A stretch of 64,000 nucleotides of DNA from Terriglobales bacterium (GCA_025936825.1 JAICSO010000008.1:143772-207771); one strand, 5' to 3'. Positions 8,773 through 17,024 are shown, counted from the stretch's first letter. Notes: generated by a model not told the origin, from the letters alone. Program-made: numbers and translations.

Positions 8773-9843
8773 ATGGGGAGGAAGGCAGTTGTCGGCATTG
8801 CCGCCGCTTTGATCGTGTGTCCAATCGTTACGCTGGTGGGCTATAAGCGCTGGATCGATACGCGCACCTTCAATCCGCTTGATATCCCGGTCTCGCTCTC
8901 GCAAGACCATTTCAAGACGCCAGAGTTTTACGTCAACTTGAAAGGCCAGTATGCCGCAAAAATAAGCGTGGGCTATGCGGCCAGCGACAGGCCTGAGTGC
9001 CAGGAAGAGGCGCTGGAACCGCTCCGAGCGCACTTCATTGCTTACCAGAACGGAGTCCCGGTTGGTGAAACTGATCAACCTGGGTACGCAGGTTCCGGTT
9101 CTCTCGATTTAGAGATAAGAGGTTATTACTCTCTCGATGTCAAAATTCTCTCCGATGCTAGTTGCCTTGACTCCGCCCATCCTAGATTGCAGGTGTGGAC
9201 TTGGGGGTGGTACTACACCGATCGCTTCGACACCGCACTTTGGGCCATACCGACGGTTGCAATTGCAGGCCTCGCCGTGCTTGGCTTCGTCGCGACCGTC
9301 CTTGCTCGGAAGGCGAAGCCGTGCAGAATTGCTGAAACTGAGAAGGAAGAAGTACCAACTGGTTTGCCCGTATACAGGCACCGAACAGTCAAGCTGATGG
9401 CGGGCTTCCCGCACTTCCCACTGTTGTGCGCGACATTGCTGGCCTTGCTTGTGTTCATTTTGGCGATCTTGCAAACTCCGTTCCGTTCAAAGGGTCTCTA
9501 TGTTTCCGTGGGTGTCAATCCTTCCGACGTAGGTAATCTCAATTCGCCCATGCCGCCGGTGGTGGTTCGAATTCGGTTACCGAGGCCAGGTGCTGCGCCG
9601 AAGCTCTCTGTCGATTCAACTTCCGTCGATTGGGATGGCCTAGGAGACGCACTGAAAGTTCAGCTCAAACTTCGCGCACTTTGGGTCGTTTACGTCGACG
9701 GGGATTGCAACCTGCCGTGGCAAGATGTAGCCCAAGTGGCGGATATTGCGAAGGGAGTAAACGCCAAGGTGGTTCTGCTCACGCCTGAAACGAGGAAGCT
9801 AGTCGAACCTGAAATGGCGAGAAAAAAATCCGCGCGACGATAA
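8773..9843 (+). CDS. Three-helix membrane protein with ExbD/TolR-like C-terminal domain
   Basis: 356 residues from ATG 8773; a GTG seven codons earlier is also in frame. Transmembrane segments are near residues 5-22, 156-180 and 215-237. Between the first two lies an extracytoplasmic domain of about 125 residues with cysteines. After the third, the last 115 residues resemble the periplasmic domain of ExbD/TolR, ending in VVYVDGDCNLPWQDVAQVAD and KGVNAKVVLLTPETR. These match the ExbD pattern of a basic or acidic turn, then VPY/W-x-DV, then GV-x-KV-x-L-T. ExbD normally has a single N-terminal helix and about 140 residues, so this would be an extended or fused form. No exbB or tonB is nearby. 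Function is inferred only from the tail. Confidence 0.65.
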   Translation: MGRKAVVGIAAALIVCPIVTLVGYKRWIDTRTFNPLDIPVSLSQDHFKTPEFYVNLKGQYAAKISVGYAASDRPECQEEALEPLRAHFIAYQNGVPVGETDQPGYAGSGSLDLEIRGYYSLDVKILSDASCLDSAHPRLQVWTWGWYYTDRFDTALWAIPTVAIAGLAVLGFVATVLARKAKPCRIAETEKEEVPTGLPVYRHRTVKLMAGFPHFPLLCATLLALLVFILAILQTPFRSKGLYVSVGVNPSDVGNLNSPMPPVVVRIRLPRPGAAPKLSVDSTSVDWDGLGDALKVQLKLRALWVVYVDGDCNLPWQDVAQVADIAKGVNAKVVLLTPETRKLVEPEMARKKSARR

Positions 9844-9844
9844 G

Positions 9845-10951
9845 TTAGCTCGCCACGCTGGTGGGTGCAGACTCATGGTGCGTGGCCCGCTCAGCTTTCG
9901 CCAGGTCTAGATCTCGCTGGAGATGATCGAGAACAGAGCTGGGCAGCTCGTTTTCCCACTCGTCCTGCTCGGCATCGGTCCAGTTGCCATTCAGGCGGAT
10001 GGCGTCGGTGATGTCTTCAGGGAAGGCCTGGCGATATGCGCCTTCGCGGACGAGGGGATCGCCGATTCTGCGGCCGGTGGCGGCGTCATACACGCGGCGC
10101 GAAGCCATGCCTTCGGTGTTTGAAAAACTGAGAAAGACCTCGCCTTCGGCATTGTATTCCGCGCGGTAATACCAGGCTTGGCTGGCATCAATCTTGGGGT
10201 GAGCGCGCTTACGGCTGGGCTTGTCTGCCTGCTGCTCGACAGGGGCTTCTTTCGAAGCGTCGTAGTAAAGAATGCGCTGGCAGGAGTCGCAGTAGATCAG
10301 CTTGCCCGTCTTCACCTCATTGAAGGTCTGCGGGCGCAGCATGACCGAACATCCCATGCACTTATGATCGCGAACTTCGGCGAGGCCGGAACCGCGGAAC
10401 TTCAGCACGCGCTCATAATGCCGGATCAGGTCAGGATCAACGGCACTGCGGGCAGCCTCGCGTTTCGCGGTCCACTCGGCGAGCTCTTTTTCGTCCTTGG
10501 CAGTTTCTTCGCGCGCGTGCGCCTTTTCTTTTTCGATTTCCGACGTCTCGGCTTTCAACTCGGCTTCGGCAGCCTTGACTTCCTTTTCGCGAACCTCGGC
10601 GTTCACCATCAGCTCGAGAATCTTGTCCTCGTTGGCACCGATCTCCTGCTCGGCGAACTGGATCTCGTGCATCAACGCTTTGTACTGATCGTTGGTCTTT
10701 ACGTCGAGCGACTGGTCGCGATACTTGGAAATCTTGGTGCGGAGGTCGTTGATGGCGGTTTCGTATTTGCGACGTGCAGCTTCGTCGCCCTTCACCGCGT
10801 TTTTTGCCTTCTCCAGAGCGGCCTTGGTGCCGGCCAGTTTCTGTTCAATGACAGCGACGCGTTTGGGGAGTTCAGCGACTTCCGCCTTCAGGCGGCGGAT
10901 TTCGGCGTCGGCATGTTGCAGCGCGATTAAATGCTCTATTTCGGGAGACAT
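9845..10951 (-). CDS. Coiled-coil protein with C4 zinc ribbon (DUF164/CdsZ-like), extended C-terminus
   Basis: 368 residues. Residues 1-185 are a long Glu/Lys/Ala coiled coil (LIALQHADAEIRRLKAEV and on). A zinc ribbon follows with CMGC near 202-205 and CDSC about 25 residues later, the pattern of the C4-type zinc-ribbon family (HP0958/FlgZ-like and related). Family members are usually about 230-250 residues. Here a further stretch of some 120 residues follows a basic KPSRKRAHPK linker, including WYYRAEYNAEGEVFLSFSN, and ends with an acidic/helical tail. Homologues have been linked to RNA or flagellar functions, but no neighbour here points to either. It ends one base from the convergent membrane-protein gene. 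Confidence 0.85.
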   Translation of the reverse strand: MSPEIEHLIALQHADAEIRRLKAEVAELPKRVAVIEQKLAGTKAALEKAKNAVKGDEAARRKYETAINDLRTKISKYRDQSLDVKTNDQYKALMHEIQFAEQEIGANEDKILELMVNAEVREKEVKAAEAELKAETSEIEKEKAHAREETAKDEKELAEWTAKREAARSAVDPDLIRHYERVLKFRGSGLAEVRDHKCMGCSVMLRPQTFNEVKTGKLIYCDSCQRILYYDASKEAPVEQQADKPSRKRAHPKIDASQAWYYRAEYNAEGEVFLSFSNTEGMASRRVYDAATGRRIGDPLVREGAYRQAFPEDITDAIRLNGNWTDAEQDEWENELPSSVLDHLQRDLDLAKAERATHHESAPTSVAS

Positions 10952-10985
10952 CAGGAGTTGCGGTCATTTTAGCACGCAGAACCCC

Positions 10986-11067
10986 AGCTCTTAGTCATTG
11001 GCTTTTTAGCTCTTAAGCTTGTCCCGACAGCCTTGGCTAAAAGCTAAGAGGGAACAGCTAAAAGCTA
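10986..11067. repeat. Inverted repeat of AGCTTTTAGC-like words
   Basis: Arm 10986-11018 (AGCTCTTAGTCATTGGC, TTTTTAGCTCTTAAGC) pairs with arm 11031-11067 (CTTGGCTAAAAGCTAAGAGG, ACAGCTAAAAGCT). It belongs to the same sequence family as 6204-6271. It fills the divergent gap between the zinc-ribbon gene and the MBL hydrolase gene. Confidence 0.65.
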
Positions 11068-11078
11068 CAATCGAAGAG

Positions 11079-11930
11079 ATGACACTTCCACGCATCTCCC
11101 TCGGCGACTTTGAACTTACCTCGCTTTCCGACGGCATCCATTATCTTGATGGGGGCGCCTATTTCAGTGTGGTGCCAAAAACGCTCTGGTCGAAGAAGCT
11201 GCAACCGGACGAGAATAACCGCGTTCCGTCCGGGTTGAACTCGGTTCTCATCCGCACCGGGGACAAGAACATTCTCATCGAGACAGGCATCGGTAATAAG
11301 CTGCCTCAAAAGATGGCGCAGATTTACGGGATGCCGGCAAAGCTGCTCGACAGCCTGCACGCCGTTGGCCTTGGCCCCGAGGACATTGATGTCGTTATCA
11401 ATTCGCACCTGCACTTCGACCACTGCGGATGGAACACCATCCGGGAGAACGGCAGCGTAAAGCCCACCTTCGCGAACGCCAAGTACTACGCCCAGGAGGG
11501 CGAGTGGCAGCACGCGCACGAGGACCAGCGCGACAGCGTCAGCTTCTTCACCGAGAATTACGACCCGCTGGTGCAGAGCGGGCAGATGCAGTTGTTGCGC
11601 GGGAGCGCGGAAATTCTGCCAGGGATTTCAGTGGAGGTCTATCCCGGGCACACGCGGGACATGCAGGGGATCTATCTTCGCAGTGCAGGCAAGACCGCGT
11701 GTTACATCTCAGACCTGATTCCAACGAGCAACCATCTCGACCTGTACTGGTTGATGTCTTTCGACCTTTACCCGGTTCAAAGCGTGGAGAGTCGAAAGCG
11801 GTTTTACTCACGGGCGATTCCGGAGAAGTGGCTCGTGATGTTTACGCATGACCACGAGACCCCGTGGGCATATCTGAAGAAAGATGAGCGGGGGAAGATT
11901 GCTCTTTCGTCGGAGTTCAACAAACTCTAA
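11079..11930 (+). CDS. MBL-fold metallo-hydrolase
   Basis: 283 residues from ATG 11079 (MTLPRISLGDFELTSLSDG). An in-frame ATG 20 codons earlier lies inside the repeat and is unlikely. The metal-binding motif NSHLHFDHCGW gives H110, H112, D114 and H115; further ligands are likely in EVYPGHTRDMQG and CYISDL, with a late FTHDHETPWAY. The HxHxDH layout and overall length match the AHL lactonase/glyoxalase II-like branch of cytoplasmic MBL hydrolases. There is no signal peptide. Substrate is not predictable and no neighbour suggests a pathway. Confidence 0.88.
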   Translation: MTLPRISLGDFELTSLSDGIHYLDGGAYFSVVPKTLWSKKLQPDENNRVPSGLNSVLIRTGDKNILIETGIGNKLPQKMAQIYGMPAKLLDSLHAVGLGPEDIDVVINSHLHFDHCGWNTIRENGSVKPTFANAKYYAQEGEWQHAHEDQRDSVSFFTENYDPLVQSGQMQLLRGSAEILPGISVEVYPGHTRDMQGIYLRSAGKTACYISDLIPTSNHLDLYWLMSFDLYPVQSVESRKRFYSRAIPEKWLVMFTHDHETPWAYLKKDERGKIALSSEFNKL

Positions 11931-12022
11931 CCGCAAAAGGACGCACAGGTCGCTAAGAAAACGAGATTGGAAGCTAAAAGGCTAAAACGTTCGGCCTGTG
12001 CGAGTTGGTGTTTTCTGCGGTT
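11929..12022. repeat. Inverted repeat between convergent MBL and dusB genes
   Basis: Arm 11929-11958 (AACCGCAAAAGGACGCACAG) pairs with arm 11994-12022 (CTGTGCGAG...TTTTCTGCGGTT). A half-site of the same kind lies at about 62570-62597 (GCGACCTTGGCGTCCTTTGC). Its place between convergent genes would suit a bidirectional terminator. Confidence 0.6.
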
Positions 12023-13442
12023 AAATGGCTGCGACTGGCGCCACCAGCCGTTGTTCGAAAAAATTTTCCACTCGCGAGAGGATTTCGGGTGCTGCCTTGG
12101 ACTCGTAAATTTCTTTGCGCAGGGCGGCGCCGCCGGGAACGCCGTGCGTGAACCATGAGGCGAACTGCTTCATTTTGCCGGTCGCGTCGGGCAGTTCTTC
12201 TTCGATCAGCATTTGAAAGTAAGTACGGATCATTTGGTAGCGGTCGGCTTCGGAGGGGTGCTCGTAAAGCGCTCCGCGAGCGGCTTCGCCCGCGCAATCC
12301 GCCCCGAACTCAGGTCTTCGGGAGGGCACGACTTCAGTGGTGCCGCTAGAACTCCCAAGTGGGACCGGGGCTTTAGCCCCAGAAGCCACCGCGGCTAAAG
12401 CCGCGTCACTAAATTCATCGTTTCCGGCACGGCTGAAGCCGTGCCCTCCCGTCGGAACATCCGGAAAGGTGGCAGCGCCCATTCGACTCCCTCCGGGTCG
12501 GTCGCTCAGGACAACCTCGGGCCTTCGGCCCGATGGACAGCCGAGGGCGGCTGTCCCTACGCGAATCTTTTCGCAATACTGTTCAATTTGGCGGAAGATC
12601 CAGGGATTCGCTGGCGCGGTGCGACCAATCATGACGGCGTCACACCCGGTTGCGGCCACCATGGCGCAGGCGTCTTCTGGAGTGCGGATGTCGCCGTTAC
12701 CAATGACGGGAATCTTTACCGCGTCTTTCACCGCCGCGATCCATTCCCAGCGCGCGTTTCCGCTGTAACCCTGCTCGCGGGTGCGGGCGTGCAGAGCGAC
12801 CGCGCACAAACCGCAGTCCTCCGCCATCTTCGCCAGTTCGACGCAGACGATCTCTTCGTCGTTCCAGCCTGCGCGGAACTTCACCGTGAAGGGAGTCTTC
12901 ACGGCAGTACGCACGGCCTTGAAGATTTCGCCGATACGCGGCAGATCGCGCAGCAGTCCTGAGCCGCCGTTACACTTCACGACTTTTTTCGCCGGACATC
13001 CGAGATTCAAGTCCACCAGATCAAAACCAAGGTCCTCGACGATTCGCGCGGCGTCCGCCATAACCTTGGGATCACTGCCGAACAGCTGCGCGGAGATCGG
13101 GTGCTCGTCTTCATAAAAATGAAGGTAGCGTTTGGCCTTCCTATCTTTGGCGCGGAGCACACCGTCGGCCGAGGTGAACTCGGTCATGATCAGGCCGCAG
13201 CCACCAAGATTGCGAATGAAGCGGCGGAAGACGGTGTCGGTGACACCGGCCATGGGCGCGAGAACGGTGGCGGGGGAGATAGTGACTGAACCGATCTGAA
13301 GCGAACCGGGAACCGGGACTTGCGCTGCTCGCGCCGGTGGGACTGCGGGTTGCGACAGGGCCTCGAAGCCAGCATTTACAGCATTGTCACAGCAATTGCT
13401 GGGTGCCGCAGGCTTCGGCGCATTGTCCCAAAACTTCTTCAC
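12021..13442 (-). CDS. dusB: tRNA-dihydrouridine synthase (DusB type) with a 95-residue repeat-derived insert
   Basis: 473 residues against about 320-340 for the family. FMN-binding TIM barrel with APMAGVTDTVFR, the catalytic-cysteine motif NLGCPAKKV, GGSGLLRD, FTVKFRAGW, the HARTREQGYSG motif, VIGNGDI and GCDAVMIGR. It reduces uridine to dihydrouridine in tRNA D-loops using NADPH. After PWIFRQIEQYCEKIR, at about residue 295, a stretch rich in G, P, S and A runs to residue 389, where the normal C-terminal helical domain resumes (LYEHPSEADRYQMIRTYF). The insert DNA is a chain of palindromes. An unusual N-terminal extension of about 45 residues precedes LQIGSVTISP, so the real start may be further in. 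Confidence 0.93.
   Translation of the reverse strand: MKKFWDNAPKPAAPSNCCDNAVNAGFEALSQPAVPPARAAQVPVPGSLQIGSVTISPATVLAPMAGVTDTVFRRFIRNLGGCGLIMTEFTSADGVLRAKDRKAKRYLHFYEDEHPISAQLFGSDPKVMADAARIVEDLGFDLVDLNLGCPAKKVVKCNGGSGLLRDLPRIGEIFKAVRTAVKTPFTVKFRAGWNDEEIVCVELAKMAEDCGLCAVALHARTREQGYSGNARWEWIAAVKDAVKIPVIGNGDIRTPEDACAMVAATGCDAVMIGRTAPANPWIFRQIEQYCEKIRVGTAALGCPSGRRPEVVLSDRPGGSRMGAATFPDVPTGGHGFSRAGNDEFSDAALAAVASGAKAPVPLGSSSGTTEVVPSRRPEFGADCAGEAARGALYEHPSEADRYQMIRTYFQMLIEEELPDATGKMKQFASWFTHGVPGGAALRKEIYESKAAPEILSRVENFFEQRLVAPVAAI
12276..12560. repeat. Five-palindrome composite repeat inserted in frame in dusB
   Basis: In order of coordinates: GGGCACGACTTCAGTGGTGCC (read with a split at the centre), GGGGCTTTAGCCCC, CGCGGCTAAAGCCGCG, GGCACGGCTTCAGCCGTGCC... 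(split at the centre likewise), a GACCCTCCGGGTC-like arm with GCTCAGGACAA, GGGCCTTCGGCCC, and CAGCCGAGGGCGGCTG at 12539-12554. At 285 bases (95 codons), it leaves the gene frame open. The same palindromes occur singly in intergenic regions of this window. Confidence 0.75.
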
Positions 13443-13509
13443 CCCTTTATTCTACTTGCTTTGGAATCGGTTTCCTCTATGCGACAATTCCCCGCGAGGT
13501 CCAGCAGGA

Positions 13510-13827
13510 ATGAAAAAGCTGCGTGAGGTCCTTCTTACTCAGTACATCGGTGCGATTACGATCGGCTTTGTGCTGGCGCAGATGATAATTGCTGTCGTCT
13601 CTGGAATCGTTCAGATCGGTGTGAACTATACATGGGCCAGCCGAGAGCCAAGCAGCGTGATGGGAGGGGCGGCGACGGTGGCGTTTCCCTGGAAAACGAT
13701 CATCTACTTGCTGGTCACGGCTGTGTTGGAGCTACTGATTGCATTCATTTTGATCCGCTGGCTGTATGCGGAAGATGAGCCAGATGCTTCAATCGCTCCT
13801 CAGAACCAACCCGAAGAGACAGAATAA
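13510..13827 (+). CDS. Small two-helix membrane protein
   Basis: 105 residues from ATG 13510. The frame extends upstream to 13384, but that would overlap the start region of dusB, and the upstream part has no sensible composition. Two hydrophobic segments, near residues 12-36 and 58-80, are followed by an acidic tail (YAEDEPDASIAPQNQPEETE). The stop overlaps the start of the next gene (TAATG), so the two are very likely translated together. The family is not recognised. Confidence 0.65.
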   Translation: MKKLREVLLTQYIGAITIGFVLAQMIIAVVSGIVQIGVNYTWASREPSSVMGGAATVAFPWKTIIYLLVTAVLELLIAFILIRWLYAEDEPDASIAPQNQPEETE

Positions 13828-14138
13828 TGAACGTTGCATCAGCACGGCGATTTCCCAGTGCAAGCTTCTATGTTGGCCCAATTGTCGCTGCACTGCTGCT
13901 CTCTGCTGGAATAATCGCGATTGTAGACGCTGTTCGCGAGCCTCTGGCAGCAGCAGTGATAACGGGGATCAATTACGTATTGCATCATCGCTTCCCGGAT
14001 ACACTGCGCATTCAGGAAGCTCACGTATTCTGGCCAGTCGACGCAACGTACGCTGCTTTTGGAGCCCTCCTGTTGGGCGCCGGATTCTGCGTCGCTTTCT
14101 GGATCGCGGGTCAGTCTGATCCTTCAACCAAGAGTTAG
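13827..14138 (+). CDS. Small two-helix membrane protein, translationally coupled to the preceding gene
   Basis: 103 residues. Its ATG shares one base with the TAA of the upstream gene. Two hydrophobic segments, near residues 14-36 and 72-95, flank a loop with HHRFPDTLRIQEAHVFWPVD. The two products may form a membrane complex, which is inference from coupling and similar topology. The family is not recognised. Confidence 0.65.
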   Translation: MNVASARRFPSASFYVGPIVAALLLSAGIIAIVDAVREPLAAAVITGINYVLHHRFPDTLRIQEAHVFWPVDATYAAFGALLLGAGFCVAFWIAGQSDPSTKS

Positions 14139-14180
14139 AAATTACGGGACTACACCTGATAGAATCTCTCGGCAGTTTAA

Positions 14181-14194
14181 AGTTAACGTTAACT
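14181..14194. promoter_or_regulatory. LacI-type operator upstream of the fucosidase gene
   Basis: A perfect 14-base palindrome AGTTAACGTTAACT with a central CG, 28 bases before the fucosidase start codon. A CG-centred, AT-rich palindrome is typical of LacI-family repressor operators that control sugar-use genes. The regulator gene is not in the window. Confidence 0.55.
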
Positions 14195-14221
14195 ATCACG
14201 GTTTTTGTGGAGAGCAAGCTT

Positions 14222-15844
14222 ATGTCCTTCAAGGCTTTTTGGTTGGTGCTTGGGGTAGCGATTTTGGCCGCGGTTCCTACGCGAAGCTCGGCGCAGAGCG
14301 ATCCTTTTGCGCCCACCGCATCGCAGCCGCCCGAGGTTGTCGATCAGATCTGGCAGAAGTCGGTCGCGAAGTACGACGGCGAGCGCACGAAAATCTTGCA
14401 GCACGTCGACGAAATGAATGCTTCAGGTCCGTTTCGTCCGGATTGGGAGTCGCTCAAAACCTACCAGGTCCCGCAGTGGTATCAGGACGCCAAGTTCGGA
14501 ATTTTCATTCACTGGGGCGTGTACTCGGTGCCAGCGTTCGGCAGCGAGTGGTATCCGCGAATGATGTACGTACCGGGCAGCGCGGAATACAAACATCATC
14601 TCGAGACATACGGCACGCAGGACAAGGCTGGCTACAAGGACTTTATCCCGAAGTTCAAAGCCGCGAATTACGATCCTGTCGCGTGGGCGAAGTTGTTCAA
14701 GGACTCCGGCGCAAAATATGTGGTTCCTGTGTTCGAGCACCATGACGGATTTCAGATGTACGACAGCGCGCTTTCCGATTGGACGGCGGTGAAAATGGGA
14801 CCGCACCGCGATCTTTGGGGCGATCTCGCGAAAGCAGTACGCGCAGAGGGATTGCACCTGGGCGCATCATCACACCGCGTGGAGCATGATTTCTTTATGG
14901 GTGTAGGGCGCCAGATTCGGTCGGACGTCAACGATCCGCAGAATGCGTCGCTCTACGGTCCGGCGCACAACTGGCTCCAGAATCCCGGGGGAACGCCATT
15001 GGGGAACGACTTCACCTACGTTTCACAGGCGTGGACGCATGATTGGCTGGCGCGCTCAGCAGAAATCGTCGAGAAATATCATCCGGACCTGGTTTACTTC
15101 GACTGGTGGATTGGACAGCCATCGGTCCGCACCGACCTCGCACGCTTTGCCGCGTTCTACTACAACACGAGTGCGAGGAATGGCGGCACAGTGGGCGTCA
15201 TCAATTACAAAGATTGGGCGATGCAGCCGCAATCCGGGGTTCTCGATGTCGAACGCGGGCAGCTTGCTGAAATCCGGCAGGAAAAATGGCAGACGGATAC
15301 TTCGATCAGCAATCGGTCATGGGGATACATCGAGAATGACAATTTCAAGTCGCCGCAATCCATTGTGCAGCTCCTCGCGGATGTGGTCAGCAAGAATGGG
15401 AACTTGTTGCTGAATGTTGGCCCGAAATCCGATGGCACTATTCCCGAGCAGGCGCAATCTATCCTTCACGAGATTGGCGCGTGGCTGAAGACGAATGGCG
15501 ACGGGATTTACGGGACAAAGCCGTGGCGCGTTTATGGCGAGGGGCCGACCAAGCCCGCGGCAGGCTCGTTCCACGAAGGCGATGTGCCGTACAAGCCGGA
15601 AGATTTTCGGTTCACGACCAAGAACGGCGTTCTTTACGCGATTGAGATGGTGCCGCCCGCTGGCGAAGTGGTGATCCAGGCTCTGGGCGCGGGCACCGCC
15701 GGGCAGGAGAAGGTCGGGTCCGTCAGCCAGTTGGGCGCGAGCAGCGTTTCGTTTGAGCAGAGGGGCGATGGCCTGCACCTGAAGGTGGCAGCGCAAGACG
15801 GAAAGTTTCCGGTGGTGTACAAGATTCAGTTTGCGGGACGGTGA
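14222..15844 (+). CDS. Secreted alpha-L-fucosidase, glycoside hydrolase family 29
   Basis: 540 residues from ATG 14222 with a Sec signal peptide (VLGVAILAAVPTRSSAQS). GH29 signatures are clear: WYQDAKFGIFIHWGVYSVPAF, split by family convention at the HWG core, then EWYPRMMY, VVPVFEHHDGF, WDL-like DLWGDLAKAVR, and the probable nucleophile D294 in LVYFDWWIG. The late motif NGNLLLNVGPKSDGTIP is nearly invariant in the family. The enzyme releases terminal L-fucose from glycans with retention of configuration. A C-terminal beta-rich domain follows from about residue 440. The gene is monocistronic, with a LacI-type palindrome in front and palindromic repeats behind. Confidence 0.95.
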   Translation: MSFKAFWLVLGVAILAAVPTRSSAQSDPFAPTASQPPEVVDQIWQKSVAKYDGERTKILQHVDEMNASGPFRPDWESLKTYQVPQWYQDAKFGIFIHWGVYSVPAFGSEWYPRMMYVPGSAEYKHHLETYGTQDKAGYKDFIPKFKAANYDPVAWAKLFKDSGAKYVVPVFEHHDGFQMYDSALSDWTAVKMGPHRDLWGDLAKAVRAEGLHLGASSHRVEHDFFMGVGRQIRSDVNDPQNASLYGPAHNWLQNPGGTPLGNDFTYVSQAWTHDWLARSAEIVEKYHPDLVYFDWWIGQPSVRTDLARFAAFYYNTSARNGGTVGVINYKDWAMQPQSGVLDVERGQLAEIRQEKWQTDTSISNRSWGYIENDNFKSPQSIVQLLADVVSKNGNLLLNVGPKSDGTIPEQAQSILHEIGAWLKTNGDGIYGTKPWRVYGEGPTKPAAGSFHEGDVPYKPEDFRFTTKNGVLYAIEMVPPAGEVVIQALGAGTAGQEKVGSVSQLGASSVSFEQRGDGLHLKVAAQDGKFPVVYKIQFAGR

Positions 15845-15852
15845 GACAGCCG

Positions 15853-16050
15853 GCCGATCTGTCGCCCCTTCGGGGCTGATCGTGTTTTTCCTTTCCCAGG
15901 GCTTACGCCCCGGGCTTTATTCTTGTGCCGCTTCGCGGCTCCTCGCTGGATGGGACTTTGTGCCGTCCGCTGAAACGGACTCGGTTCGTCCTGTTCGACT
16001 TCTCCCACACTTACGTGTGGGGCTATTTATGTTCCACAGCTGCGCGGCTG
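15853..16050. repeat. Run of short hairpins after the fucosidase gene
   Basis: Consecutive hairpins: CGCCCCTTCGGGGC (about 15864-15877), CCCAGGGCTTACGCCCCGGG (about 15895-15914), CCGCTTCGCGG (about 15928-15938), CGTCCGCTGAAACGGACTCGG and CCCACACTTACGTGTGGGG (about 16003-16023). Spacers are T-rich. Related, more decayed arrays are at 25309-25412 and about 52045-52140. This fills most of the 263-base gap and holds no gene. Confidence 0.7.
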
Positions 16051-16107
16051 GCTTAACCTGAACTTCCCCTATGTGCTGAACAGCATCCAAGAATCTCGAG
16101 GTGTGTC

Positions 16108-16986
16108 ATGCGGAAGCTGTTTGGCTGCGCAAGTTTGGCTCTGTCTGCGTTCTTGGTGTCGTGCGGCGGAGGGGGCGCAATTCATGTCAGCGGAACGACT
16201 CCTCCGGCTGCAGCCCATGTGGTCGTTGTGGTCGAGGAGAACCACAGCTACTCGCAGGTGATCGGCAATTCGTCGATGCCTTACCTGAACGGGCTTGCGT
16301 CGCAGTATGGTCTCGCAACCCAATACTTCGGGGATGTGCATCCCTCGATTGGCAACTACCTCATGCTCACGACCGGCATACCAGAGACGTTGAACGATGG
16401 ATTTACGGGCACGATTTCCGACGACAACGTCGTTCGCGAACTGGTGAAGGCGAACAAGAGTTGGCGCAGCTACGCGGAGAGTTTGCCGAGCGTTGGCTAC
16501 GTCGGCCGAGACGTGTATCCCTATCTGCGGCACCACAATCCTTTCACGTATTTCACCGATGTGAACGGAACTTCGCAGGCGAGCAATCTCGTTCCGTTTT
16601 CGCAGTTCGCCGCAGACGTAAATTCGGGCAACCTGCCTGATTTTTCATTCGTGGTTCCCAACGCGCTCAATGATGCGCACGACGGGACGCTCGCACAAGC
16701 CGATGGGTGGCTGCAGGCAAATATCGATGCGTTGATTAAGAGCAGCACGTTTCAGAAGGGTGGCGTGCTGATTATTGTCTTTGATGAGAGCGTCAAGACT
16801 GATGTCTCGCACGGCGGCGGACATGTGGCGATGGTGGTGGTTGGGCCGAACGCGAAGAAAGGATTTCAGAGCACGACGACCTATCAGCACCAGAGCACGT
16901 TGCGATTGGTGCTCTCAACGTTGGGAGTGAATTCCTTTCCAGGAGCAGCCGCGGCGGCGCCAGATATGGGGGAGTTTTTTCAGTGA
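16108..16986 (+). CDS. Lipoprotein phosphoesterase (phospholipase C/acid phosphatase family)
   Basis: 292 residues. Lipobox LVSC near residues 16-19 predicts a lipoprotein followed by a Gly-rich linker. Family motifs of the phosphoesterase PF04185 group are visible: VVVVVEENHSYSQVIG, the GDVHPSIGNYLMLTTG core, DFSFVVPNALNDAHDG, VLIIVFDES, and the late HGGGHVAMVVVGP. These residues bind metal and the phosphate ester. The gene is monocistronic and starts 264 bases after the fucosidase gene. Phosphate scavenging at the cell surface is the most likely role (inference). Confidence 0.88.
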   Translation: MRKLFGCASLALSAFLVSCGGGGAIHVSGTTPPAAAHVVVVVEENHSYSQVIGNSSMPYLNGLASQYGLATQYFGDVHPSIGNYLMLTTGIPETLNDGFTGTISDDNVVRELVKANKSWRSYAESLPSVGYVGRDVYPYLRHHNPFTYFTDVNGTSQASNLVPFSQFAADVNSGNLPDFSFVVPNALNDAHDGTLAQADGWLQANIDALIKSSTFQKGGVLIIVFDESVKTDVSHGGGHVAMVVVGPNAKKGFQSTTTYQHQSTLRLVLSTLGVNSFPGAAAAAPDMGEFFQ

Positions 16987-17024
16987 GCACGGGGCGGGGT
17001 GGTGTACTCATTCGCTTCGTAGTC

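Noticed and set aside
10178..10930. 250-codon Phe/Leu-rich frame opposite the zinc-ribbon coiled-coil gene
   Set aside because: The Leu/Phe richness is the complement of the Glu/Lys coiled-coil codons. There is no independent evidence for a membrane protein.
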